DNA from: Ceratobasidium sp. AG-K | Taxonomy: Eukaryota; Basidiomycota; Agaricomycetes; Cantharellales; Ceratobasidiaceae | Reading direction: 5' to 3' | Length of the DNA: 64,000 nt | Assembly: GCA_037039685.1 (NCBI GenBank) | Contig: JAWNGF010000007.1 | Location: 2,108,001-2,172,000 of the forward strand | In this document: positions 20,209 through 31,142 of the stretch, in pieces | Layout of the letters: each line of letters begins with the position of its first letter | Numbering within the stretch: position 1 is the stretch's first letter | Notes under the pieces: generated by a model | What the model saw: the letters and a program-made list of their open reading frames with translations, nothing else | What the model was told of the DNA's origin: nothing | The model's database searches: none | Translations under genes and position numbers: made by a program

Positions 20209-22690
20209 CTAAAGAGGTCCGTGACTCCTACTTGCCGGTCCACCCAATTCCATACCCAAGGTCTTGGCCATACTCAACGTCCCCCAATCACTAGACGTCG
20301 AACTCAGAGCACGTTCCCGCGCTCTCATCTCTCCGGGCCGGCTATTCTCCCTGCGGCGGCACCCGCTCCACCGAGTCGACATAGTGTCCCGCCTCGAAGT
20401 AGCAATCGTGTTGGCTCGCGTCGTGGCAGCAGACGTAAATACCGCGTCGACGTCCGTCGAGTAGCTTGTTGTGGGCGACATTCTCGTTGAAGTCGATCCG
20501 AGTCGCCTGAGGATGCGATCCCTCGCTCCGGGTGTGATATGAACTTTGCCGCGTGAGCCGTTGGGTGATTCTTCCTCGATTATCCAACCCCGCGAGTCCG
20601 GGACCATGTTCCGTGCGCGACGTTCTTCCAAGATTTCGCGCCAGTTGGCCTGGTATTCGTATTTCTCAGAGGGTGACCTAGACTGTGAAGTTTCCCCAGC
20701 GGGTACTTTTGGACCATCGGGATCGTCGGGCTTATCATTGCCTTGGTGTCCAAGTTTGACTTCGCACTCGGACGAAGTTCCCCCAGAGTCGCGAGGTAAG
20801 CGCCTCCGCTTTACAATCTCAGTAAATCTGTCTCTCTCCCGCTCAGTGTGCTTCTCATCCTCTAGGTCCTCGCTAGGTGCTCCAACAAGTCTCCCGACGG
20901 CAGAATAAATCCCAGAGCGAATGGTAGCACCCCATCCTTTAGCCTCGGTCTCCCCATACGAGTCCATTCCCATAGCACCACCCCGATTTTCCACTCCATC
21001 ATATCGTCTCCAGGGGTTTGGATCGTCCAAACGGCTAGTAGGGAGTCCAAGCGATCGAGCAGGTCCTCCATTGTCCACGGCAAGTCGACTGGTCATCTTG
21101 CCCAGACTAACTTCGCTCGTTCGGCTCGAGATATCCCCTGGCATCAGATTTGTGACCGCGAGCGGCCCTGCGCCCTCATAAGAGTAATGGGAGGCTGCGC
21201 CGGACTGGGCCGTCATGACTGGTGCGGGCCGGCGAACCGAGGGGCCGTCGTGTGGGTTGGGATATACAGGATATTCGTGTGGATTAGGAGTCGCGATGTC
21301 ATCCAGGTTAGCTCTCGTAGGCTGGAATGTCAGTCTCCCACTAGGATCATGTCGAAAGGTAAGTCCACCGTGATCAAGCCCGTGATGAGGGTAATCGGCT
21401 GCCGTTGGCTCGCCCCGTTGAAGGAGAGAATGATACCGACGAGATGGCTGAATGTTGGCGAACCCTTGGGCATTGAGCGGATTGTTGAGATCATACCCTC
21501 GCGGAGGAACTTCAAGAGCGAAATCCTCTCCCCGGTGATACGCTGCTCCTCCATGACCAGCTCCTATGCCGGCCGCGCCGGATCCCATATACTCTCCATT
21601 TCCCTTCTCCAACTCGAGATCCCCGTGGTCTTGCTTCATGTCGATAGAGTGGACATCCGGTTCGTCCCTCAGCACATGCCCGATCCACAGTTCGTTTTCG
21701 GCTTGAGCCCGCTGCTTACGCCTCCTACGCATGACCCAGGAGAGAGATGTACAGATTGTACCCAGCAAGATAAGAACGATTAGGGCCAGGGCAATATAAA
21801 ATATCAATTCATGCTTGTGCTTCGAGGGTTCGCCAGGAGGACCAGTAATTGGTGGGGACGGAGACGGAACGACCGTTGAGGCCAGTACCGTATCCGATGT
21901 ATTTGGCGACGAAGCGGAGGTGGATGACGAGGCTAGGGAAGAAATCCCGACAGAAGTTAATGCCATACTCGTAGCAACTAGCGGGCTGTTCAGCATGCTT
22001 GTTGTTGCTGCCGCCTGGACCAATGTCTGGATAATAGAAATCGATGTCGGGCCGGTCGACGATGTTGCGGCTGATACTGACGGTGTAGTTCCTGGAGCCA
22101 CAACAGTGAGTGTCCCAACGCGCAATGAAAGGGGAATGTTCGGGGTCGGCAATGCATAAGACACTACTCCCGGCTGCGAGCTCAGAGTTGGCTGATCACT
22201 GGTCGAGGGTAGTCGCTCTCCTGGAGTAACAACTGGGATCGGCTGTGATGGAGCCAAGGTAACTGCAAATATATTTGTGAGCAGCGATTCATGAAAAAAG
22301 GGGCCATAAACTAACCAAAGGGGTCTGGGTCGTTCGCATAGATCTCGCCCATTCCGTCTATCCCAAATACGAACGGGTAGAAGCGGGGTTCTCCCTTCCC
22401 TCCGTCATCGTTCCAAAGAAAGTTGTGAGGATGCATCGGGAAGTTATGGTTGTGGTTCATCTTTGGAGTCGTCGCATTCGCGGGGTAGAGAATTTCTCCT
22501 AGCGTATCTAGTCCCGATATTTAGTTTGAGCGGAAGTATAGTTTCAAATCTTCGTCAAGATCAAATGAAAGAAAACGATACGCAAAGTGTTAGTTTGGGT
22601 GATCGTGGTCAACGTTGAGGCAACCACCCGTAAAGACCAGCGATGTATTTCAAATTTTGCTCGATCGTGACAAACATACGAGCCACGCCA
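20209..22690 (-). CDS. Single-pass membrane protein with long disordered cytoplasmic tail
   Basis: The large last exon covers about 20209-22260 and joins (acceptor TTTGCAG, giving DPDPFVTLAPSQPIPVVTP) to an exon 22314-22507 carrying EILYPANATTPKMNHNHNF and FYPFVFGIDGMGEIYANDP. Further upstream, VTIEQNLKYIAGLYGWLPQ (about 22613-22675) probably belongs to an earlier exon; the true start was not resolved. An S/T-rich stretch precedes one membrane span (LIFYIALALIVLILLGTICT), a stop-transfer MRRRRKQ and about 500 residues of acidic/basic low-complexity tail ending RSHGPL. The topology suggests an extracellular N-terminus and a cytoplasmic tail, as in fungal sensors or adhesins. Family not recognised. 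Confidence 0.6.
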
Positions 22691-23655
22691 ACCACGCTTA
22701 GTTTCAGCGATTAGCTCACCATACAGGTATGGACTAGGGTGTAGTGGCACATCAGCAGGCTCAAAGAATGCCGAAAAAATCGAACCAAAGTGTGACAAGC
22801 TTAAGGATGCAATTCGCGGCTGGCCTGAACTTGTGGATCAGGCCGATCTATTTTGGAAATCACATCGTAACAACGCGAGCGGATTCTCAAAGTCAACAAT
22901 CGACAATAAATCTTGCTTGCTAGAGTTTCTAAGAATACGGCGCTGCTTTGAGATAACCTTTGAGCGCGATAGACGGAGCCGTCCCCCCCAGCTTTATCAT
23001 CGTTTTCTTGTAGGTTCTAACGACGCCCGGATCGCATTGTGTATGCAGATCTCGGTATGTACTACCCACACCCTAGATGCTACACACTGCGCATAACCGT
23101 GTTGTTCTAGTCAAGTTTTCAATGACTGCATGCAATTTGCGTGTTGCCGTTGCCTCATCACACTTTATTGCAGCGCTCTATGTCGAGCTAGGTGAGTGAT
23201 TGGGCAGTCAACAGAAGGATGTCTCACCGATGAACTCACGAACAGGCACTGGAATAAAACCGAGTCATCTCACCGCGAATGCTGTACCCAAGCGTAGACA
23301 ACAAGTCTCATCCAGACGAGAATAACCACATAGGCTCCGCTTTAACTGCTCACATTGGCTCCTGTAGCGCTTAATTCATTTTTTTTCCCACCTGGTCGTA
23401 TGTGTGGCGACCCCTATCGTCGCCGTGATGATCCCTGTTCTACCCACCGAGGTATCTAAATTGATTACCTATGAATTCGTGATTATGTATGCGTACAAAT
23501 ACTAATCGGTTTCGAATTTAGCGGTCTGAAAGCCTTTCGTAGGTGTTTGCATGTGTTGGCCACGTGCAATTGTCTCCTGACTGTGATCGAGCCTCGCTAC
23601 TAGCCACGTCGTCCGTCTCGTTTCAACTCCATAAAATTCCTCTCAAAGTCATCCA
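22691..23655. other. Intergenic region between divergent genes
   Basis: About 0.95 kb holding the unresolved 5' end of the membrane-protein gene and the upstream region of the MYND gene. A CACGTG palindrome sits near 23561-23566. Otherwise nothing recognised. Confidence 0.35.
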
Positions 23656-25818
23656 ATGCATAATCGCACTCATCGACTTTGGGGCCGACCGATAGGCGAG
23701 TATCTGGTTAGGGATCCTTCCAGTGTGCTACTCCCGGAAGGCAAGCCAGTACCCAGTAGCCACGTTCGAGCAGCTGCAATCCCGCAGCTAGAGCAGATGA
23801 CCAAGCCTACACGCAATACATGCATATTTTTCCACGATGTTCTTTCTCTGCTTCGTCATCCTAGTGAACTCCATTGTCTCGATAACGAAAAATTGCTTCA
23901 CCGCTGTATACTCGCCTTACAGGGATTCACTGACAGTTATGCTCCAATGACAAACAAGGTTAGCACCCAAGCATTCGATTATCCTTGCTGAGAATGGTCA
24001 ATATGATTCAGCTGTTCGGCTATGAATACGGGTTCCTTGGCTTTCGGGTCGTTGTTCTTATCTTGCACGTTATGGTACTTGCCCGGACAAGCACCTTCGA
24101 CCTATTTCTGAGCAAAATCGAGAATATTTCTGACCCACAAGCGGTCTCAAATGCTCTATCAACATTTGTGTTCCAGCTGCTCAATAGTCCCCAAAAAGAA
24201 GATATGCTGTACGGCCTTTTCCTCGGGCACGATGAAGAACGGATCCCAGTCAGGAGTATTGGTGGATTTAGTGACGGTCACTCGAAATTTCTCCTACAGG
24301 CGATCTGGGACGACCGAAAGAACTTCTCCGAAATCTTTCGCCAAGTCTCAACTCCGGGCTGGGGATTTACACTTTTGCTCATCGCTGAACACATACGATG
24401 GTCGTCGATAGATCTGTACTTGTGAGTGAGACCGCATATCATTGTCACCTGTCTCGTTAACCCCTAGCATTGAACGGAAGACCGAATCAGGAAGACTGGG
24501 ATAGCATACAAATACTCTGTTTCCGATACAGTCTGGTTGCTCCTACACATGAACTACAACGCCTAAAACACCTTTGTGTCGAAGCGGAGTTGTTCAGCAA
24601 GCATGAAGAAGACGATGTTCTAGTAGAACCGTACGAGTACGACGGATCCATTGTTGACATCCAAGACGCAAGGACTGTGGTTCAGACTTACCTCGACAGG
24701 ATGAATGCTATAGCGCAGTCCCAGGCGCCGGTACCGCATAGACTGGCCATATTATTGCTTCGATTCATCAAACAAAGGAGATGCACTGTGCCCATTCGAC
24801 GTGATACCCTCGTTGATTCGCTTATTATGCACCCGAATGTGGACAGAGCTGGATAAATCAATCCACTCATATGATCATCCAAGCACGAATACTCGCTTGT
24901 TTTCTTACGCCGGCGAAGTTTTTGAACTTTTGGGGTACGTCCGTTTCATCGTGCCTACCAAGAACCCTTGCGTGATCTCCCCATTAGTCGCATATACAGT
25001 GTTCATATGGGAGCCCCCATACCGATTATATCCACTTTTCGACGAAGCATTAGTTAATAGTGATTTTATTAACCTTTTTGGGAAAATGATACTCCTGCCA
25101 TTGGGCGTGGGTAGTAAAATTTCAGTTCTGGCAGATGGTCGGTGTAGTGGCGTTCCCTGATTGACTGAAACTAACGATATTTTAGGAGATTTTGAGTCCT
25201 TTGATGATATGGACGAGTCAAATGACCCAGACCAACTGGCTCGCATTTGGTCTGGGTTCGTGAGCCAAGCTTATCGATTGGAATGGGGCATGGGATGAGA
25301 GCTGGAGCCTCTAACAGAATATTCAAGACTTGTTATTCCGATTGGTTAAAAATTTGGCACTGTTACGATACACGCTTTCCTCAACACACTGTTCAATCAA
25401 GCTCGTTTGAAGGTCACATTTGAACATAACTTTCATGCCGCTGTATGGGCTTGGCTTAGCCCTCGGGTATTGGGATCGTAAAGAAGGAACGAGGATTCAA
25501 TGCGCGTATCCTCGTTGCCCCGCGGCAGCATTTGAAAGCGATACCCAGCTCTTCTGTCAAAAATGCCTTTCAGTCCCATATTGCAGTCACTTGTGTCAGA
25601 ACAAGTAGGTATTTGACGATACGCTCTCTCGTCTTTCCATGGCTGACGCTACTGATTGCAGGGATTATCGGGATCCTATAACGAGAGTTCTCATCGCACC
25701 ATTTGTACAGGCGTGCAGACGTGAGCGCGTAAATTTGAAGCAACGCTGTATTAGCCAGTCTCGCCATCTATACTTGTTGGTTTTGCTTACTGTAAAGAAG
25801 TCTCCAAGCATACAGTGA
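23656..25818 (+). pseudogene. MYND zinc-finger protein gene with several frame breaks
   Basis: The ATG is at 23656. Exon 1 ends TNK before a GT donor; exon 2 begins LFGYEYGFLGFRVVVL. Later pieces read STFDLFLSKIENISDP, NGRPNQEDWDSIQILCFRYS, IPSLIRLLCTRMWTELDKS, YTVFIWEPPYRLYPLFDEA and DFESFDDMDESNDPDQLAR. The last is a MYND-type finger, CAYPRCPAAAFESDTQLFCQ then CLSVPYCSHLC, followed by an exon beginning DYRD. Joining these needs single-base changes near 24420 (TT), near 24791-24793 (CCC) and at least two more between 25290 and 25470. MYND fingers bind proline-rich partners. The arrangement matches a family frequent in Agaricomycetes. With this many breaks the gene may be decaying, though assembly errors could contribute. 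Confidence 0.6.
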
Positions 25819-26065
25819 CGTTACTTATATAGTCATACCAGGCTCGTGCATCCGCTGACAAATATAGAATATGTGTGATACCTTTCACCCATTTAAGAAG
25901 GCAATTATTTAGTTGCAGCTCCCCAACGCAATCGTCTTGATCCAACCCGTACCTTGGTTTGATTATCCCACTGGAGATTTGACTAACAGCTCACACCAAC
26001 CAAACGAGTCTGAAACAAATGATTTTTCATCCAGTAGTCCACTATGCATATTACTCCTCTACACC
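25819..26065. other. Convergent intergenic spacer
   Basis: About 250 bases between the 3' ends of the MYND gene and SSZ1. No hairpin or coding signal noted. Confidence 0.4.
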
Positions 26066-27990
26066 TTACGCGCCGACAGTAAACCCAACTTTGGCATCAG
26101 TACCCTCTTCCCAGGCGCTCACATCAACCTTGCCCCCTTCACTGGCCACGGCTTGTACCACAAGTTTCGCTCCCTTCTTGCCTTTAACCTCCACCGCGGC
26201 CCCACCCAGCGCCTGCTCTTTGTTTACGATCCTTTTCCTAATCTCCTCCTCCTCGGGCTCTCCTTCATCATCATCTTCGTCCTGTTCAACCGGAACCTTC
26301 TTGATATCGACAGCATCTACCGCCTGCCACAGCTCGAACCCAATTCTTCCGGCAGGTACAGACAGTCGGACGACTCGCCGGGCAGGAAGTGGAGTTTCGG
26401 CCGGGAGGAGAGGAATCCAGTTCTCAGGCGAGTCGTCACCCGCGAACACAAGTCCCAAAGCCTTGGAGGTAACGGGGGCGGATACGCCTTGGGAAAAGAC
26501 GTCACCCTGAGTAGCCAAGATGAGTTTCGCCTGAAGGGCACAGCCTCGGGCGAGTAATTGGCTGGGATCGAGATCACTTCGGATCGCGGTATCGTCACCG
26601 AATAAATTGGCTAATCTGTCTGCGAGACCTGGGAGGGCTGCGCTTCCCCCAACGAGAACAACTTCATCGACGAGCGTAGGGTCCGTTCCTGTTGATTCTA
26701 GCAATTTTGAGACTTCACTAAGGACTGCAGCATAGACCTTGTCGACGAGGAGATCAAACCGGAGTCGGTTCAGGGATCCGCTAAAATCAAAGCCATCCTT
26801 CAAGCTCTCGACAGCACAAGAAGCGGCTCCGGGTCCCGCAGAGATGGTTCGCTTTGTGTGTTCAACTGCAAGACGCATCTTGGCGTCGGCGCGCTGGTCA
26901 GGCGTACCAGGTGTGGTGCATGGCAGTGTAACGGGGATCTTGGTCTTCTTGGAAAACTCTTTGCCAAAGTGGGTGAGGAGCAAGTCGTCAATGCTATCTC
27001 CACCAACGGTCGCTGAATGTGCGGTGCCAAGGGTATGGTAAAGCCCTTGCTTGGAGGACAGCAAGGTGAGGGAGAGGGATGCTGCACCGAGGTCTAGAAC
27101 CAGAGATGTTTTGTCGCCAGAGTTGATGGCAGGGTTGGCGTCCTCGAGCGGAGGAGCGGTCGAGTATGCGAGTGCGGCCGCAGCAGCCTCATCTAGAAGC
27201 TGAAGGACCTTGATACCCGCCTCTTCAGCCGCACGTGTCAAGGCCGCCTTTTGGGCATCGTTCCAGGACGAGTTGACACTCAATACCGCACCGTCAACGG
27301 GGCGGCCAAGAAAGTCAACCGCCGATTGGAGCAAGGACTTGAGGAATAGTACTGAGACGTCGTGCACTGTAAGAATTTTTTCTTGGGGAACCGGAGAAGC
27401 TGGACGGGTGGGAAGGGGCGTGGCTTTGGGTGTGGGTGCGACTGAGGGTGCTGGGGCGGGGGTGAGGACGGTCACTTTGTATGCGGGCTCGCCCTGATGA
27501 TCGATGATTGGCGCCGAGGTGGAAGGACCAGCCTGCGTTACCTCGCTAAACCTAGGCTTTTTTTAGCATTGCCCCAGGCATAATAGCTCTACTAACTCAC
27601 TTTTTGCCCACTGATTTCTGAAATTCGTTATAGTGTTTTGGGAGTTCTTGACGAGTTGCGGTTTTGCTTGATTGCCAATGTACTTAGGATCGGTTAGATT
27701 TATAACATATGCAAAAGCAAAGGCATAGATCACCTCTTCTAGCCCAAAGTATGACACTGCAGCCGCATTTTGTCTCTCTCCATCCTCGTTCGCGATGCAA
27801 TCAGCTTCACCTTCCTAAATTTTGATGTCAGCCCCTCAACCTGATCCCTTAACCCAGGTCCAAAACTTACATTGTTGATCACGGCAATAGACGCGTAAGC
27901 GTTTCCAAAGTTTACACCGATAACTGCAGGCCCTTTATTCTCGGGGGTCTTTTCCTCGGGCTTGTTTGCTGCCTTTTTGCCGCCGGCCAT
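26066..27990 (-). CDS. SSZ1: Ribosome-associated Hsp70-like chaperone SSZ1
   Basis: Exon 1 (27871-27990) gives MAGGKKAANKPEEKTPENKG then AVIGVNFGNAYASIAVINN, the divergent Hsp70 phosphate-1 loop of Ssz1. Exon 2 gives EGEADCIANEDGERQNAAAV. The next exon gives YIGNQAKPQLVKNSQNTI then NFRN. The long final exon starts FSEVTQAGPSTSAPIIDHQG and carries the Hsp70 ATPase blocks LLDEAAAAALAYS, SLVLDLGAASLSLTLL, VGGDSIDDLLL and DEVVLVGGSAALPGLADRL, with a short C-terminus, as expected for Ssz1 rather than canonical Hsp70. With zuotin it forms the ribosome-associated complex that stimulates Ssb. One base seems missing near 27606-27615, just before the last intron; elsewhere the frame is intact. Confidence 0.9.
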
Positions 27991-28307
27991 CGTATGCTGG
28001 AGGGGTTATGGACGTCTAATTTATCATAAAATTTGAGCACAAATTCAGGGTCTACTATTACATAGCCGCCAGATGAGAATTTAGCGCCAAACTCGACGCA
28101 TACATACGGCACATATCTTGGGAGACATGCCTTGTGAGGTTAAGCTTAAAAGGTATACGTTTTATTTTACGTCACTTCGTATGCGTACACAGCATTCCCC
28201 TTCATTCACAACTTATTGTACACTGAAAAAATCTCAAATAACCGCCAAACTGAATGCCTCCCTCCCTTTTTGAAGCCCAAGAAATAACCCATACACCGTG
28301 ACCGAAA

Positions 28308-30666
28308 TTAGGCAAACTGCGTAGTATATCCAAAGTCTGGGCCCCACTGCTTTAACCCATCCACTGCCGAGAGCCTGTGCAAATTCGTCAGCCGATGTTA
28401 AGAGTCGGGTAAGGGTAAGGGAACTCACCATGTAGCACTCATGTCTTCCAGAGGCGGAAACTGAGGCAACATGGCATCCATCTGGTGAGGCAAGAAGGGT
28501 TTGAGTGCGCTGAGATGATACATGACTATTTCGCTTACAGTCGCTCCGTTGCTTAATCCCGCCCCCAAGCCCAAAATACGATCTCCAGTAGCCTACGTGA
28601 AGTGCTTGTCGTCAATAAAGCGCACCAAGAACTCTTCCTCGACTCACATTTTCATTTAGCACAGGTGAGTGTTTTACCAGATGATCAAAAAATTTGCTAT
28701 AATATGCCAAACCACCGACGGAAATCTGAGCTTGGACACTACATGCACTCGATACCATCCGGAATGTATCCAAAACATTTTTTTGGAGTACTTCGTCAAA
28801 TTGAGGGAGATGCTATGATTATCGCAAGGTCACTCATATTAGTCAAACATCGCTCTGCGCCAAGGAGTGTGGAGCATACCTTGAATAACCAGACTCCGGC
28901 GTACGCCACTGAAAATGGTATGAAGTCGGTTCCATAAGCCAAATACCCGCTTGGTGCGAACTCCGTAACGATATGTCGGAGAATTGCGAGTGCAGCGTGG
29001 GCGCAATCGAGTACAAGTATATATGACGACCCAGGGAGCGGGTTATGTATCAAGACTAGTTTGAGCTCGGATAACACGAGTCGCATGCGCAGGTGGTAGA
29101 AACGGAGAAAGCTGAGGGAGATGGGTGAGACCGCAGGGTCAACTAGCTTTTATGAACACAAGCTTTCAAGATTCGGTATGATGGAGTTAGACATACGAGC
29201 TTCTGCGACCAGGTGGTTAAGAACTTCTCTGCACCGCAAACCACATGCCTGATGAATGGTTCTAACTGTAGCCGATTCTGGATCGTGGCCGTCGAGCGGA
29301 TCGCATGAAATAAACTGTAGTGGGAAACGGCTTCCAGGCTCGTGACGATGACTACGTCCGCGTCTGGGAGTGCAGTTTAATACTGAAGTTAGAATAGAAG
29401 ATTGGACCTACTACACGGAAACTGCCGACGCGAATCAGTATAAAACTCTGGCAATATACATATAGGTATGGATTTACCTTGATGTGGTTTTGCAACCAGG
29501 CGAGGCTCTGTCGAGGAAAGTGCTCTTCCGGTATCATTCTAGGTTTGCCTCGCTGAAGACTATTGCGATATGGATATTAGCGTGTATTCACTGGTTCGCC
29601 AAGCACAGACACATACGCTGACGTCCAGTCGTGGCCTAGCACACATCAGTCAGTTCCATGCTTCGGCTGGGTAAAATTCGGACTCACAAACAAGTTCTGC
29701 CATCCGGTCAAAAGACCTTGTTCAGATATCTCAGCATCAACATTAAAGCACACTCACGAAACCAAGTCCGTTCCTCGTTCTATGTGATGTTAGATGCACA
29801 GAGCAGAGGGATGATTAATCCCACTTACCAAACGCACCCTCGCCTGCAACTCGTCCAACGGCAGAGCATCATTGCTCACCCGGTGCAAATTTAACTCGTA
29901 TGCCATCCGAATCGCCAACCCCAGCTTCCGCCACATACTCCCGTCGTCGGGTTCTTTCCAATAAACCATTATCGACAATGCTTGAATGTATTCGACACTA
30001 CTGACACCATCGGCCAAGGCCCGTCCTAGCAGCAGCTGAGCGAGGTCGTGTACCGCTTTATACTGGGACGGTCGGAAGAATTTGCAAGCCGCGGCCAATA
30101 TAGCGGTATAGAGAACTTTGGAGCGTCGTCGGACATAGATAGGTGTGTGTAATGTTGGGTCCAGGAGCGCGATTACGGGGTTCAAAGCTGTATGAAAACT
30201 TGAATCTGCATTGAGTGAGGAACCAATGGCGTTCGGATGGTACTTACGAAAAGAATAGGCCCAAAACTGAATCCTCGGGCAGAATTCCAAGCTTAACGGG
30301 ATCATCGTAGGAGTCTTCGGCGTTCGACGTAGGGTGGGGCGATGGGGCTCGAGAATCCGCTAGTTGACTAGCAACCGTATATTCCCCGAGAGATACCAAC
30401 GGATTCGCTGTTGATTCTGAGTCGCGGCTCAAAAAATCAACAAAATGAGCTGAAGGCATGGCAGAAACTAGCATTGCGACACTCACATTGGAGCTAAATA
30501 TAAGGCGTGAGGTCAGTACGGGGTTTATCGATACTAGATCCGAGCGCAGCTCACTGGATGCCGCGATGGAAGGGCGGTTTAGAAAGAGCATATCATTATT
30601 CCCGTTCGTAAGCTTCCGGCCCGACCCGTCTTGGGAGCGATCGTAGAATGGTATTGCCGCGAACAT
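28308..30666 (-). CDS. Fungal-specific transcription-factor-domain protein, no zinc cluster seen
   Basis: ATG at 30666. The first exon reads MFAAIPFYDRSQDGSGRKL. Exon 2 (from about 30207) gives HTALNPVIALLDPTLHTPIY, KVLYTAILAAACKFFRPSQY and MWRKLGLAIRMAYELNLHRV, the middle homology region of Zn2Cys6 regulators. NEERTWF and FNVDAEISEQGLLTGWQN match the expected next block. Later exons give EHFPRQSLAWLQNHIK, VLDCAHAALAILRHIVTEFA and TGDRILGLGAGLSNGATVSE. The end is TAA 28308-28310, or about 28234 if another frame is used. No CxxCxxxxxxC cluster precedes the start, and a TATA box at 30909-30917 limits upstream exons. The 3' exon order is less certain than the 5' half. Target genes unknown. Confidence 0.6.
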
Positions 30667-30908
30667 GATATCAATACAAGAGTTGGTGGCAAAATGTGGA
30701 GCGATGCGATAATATGATATTGATAATTCGGGTCAGTGGCTAGCAAGTTGGCACCCCCACAAGTGTGCAGTATGTTGGTAGCAGGAGCGCTGGCTATGGA
30801 TAGCAGTAGGCTTGTGATCGGGTGAAGCTTAAGTGAGTTTGACAGCCGGGTTACTTCAGTGATACTTCCTCCCGGGGTGTTGAACGTAGAAGATCCTTCG
30901 CCAGAGCA

Positions 30909-30917
30909 TTATATATA
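30909..30917 (-). promoter_or_regulatory. TATA box upstream of the transcription-factor-domain gene
   Basis: TATATATAA on the minus strand, about 245 bases before the ATG at 30666. No Zn2Cys6-encoding frame lies between the two. Confidence 0.4.
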
Positions 30918-31142
30918 GTGTAAATGATGCAGGGAGAAAAAGACCGATCCCGGCTCTTTGGGCTGTGAATTTATCCGTTGGCATGGCTTCTTTTCAAAAT
31001 AAGTAATTACCCGGTCACGAGATTTGACCCCTAACCCCTGAAGCCGAGTTTGCCAGCGCACGGCAAAAGAGAGCATGAGTATTTGATTAATTATTCAGTG
31101 GGCGCGGTATACGGCATCTATCATACTCAGAGGGATCTACGG

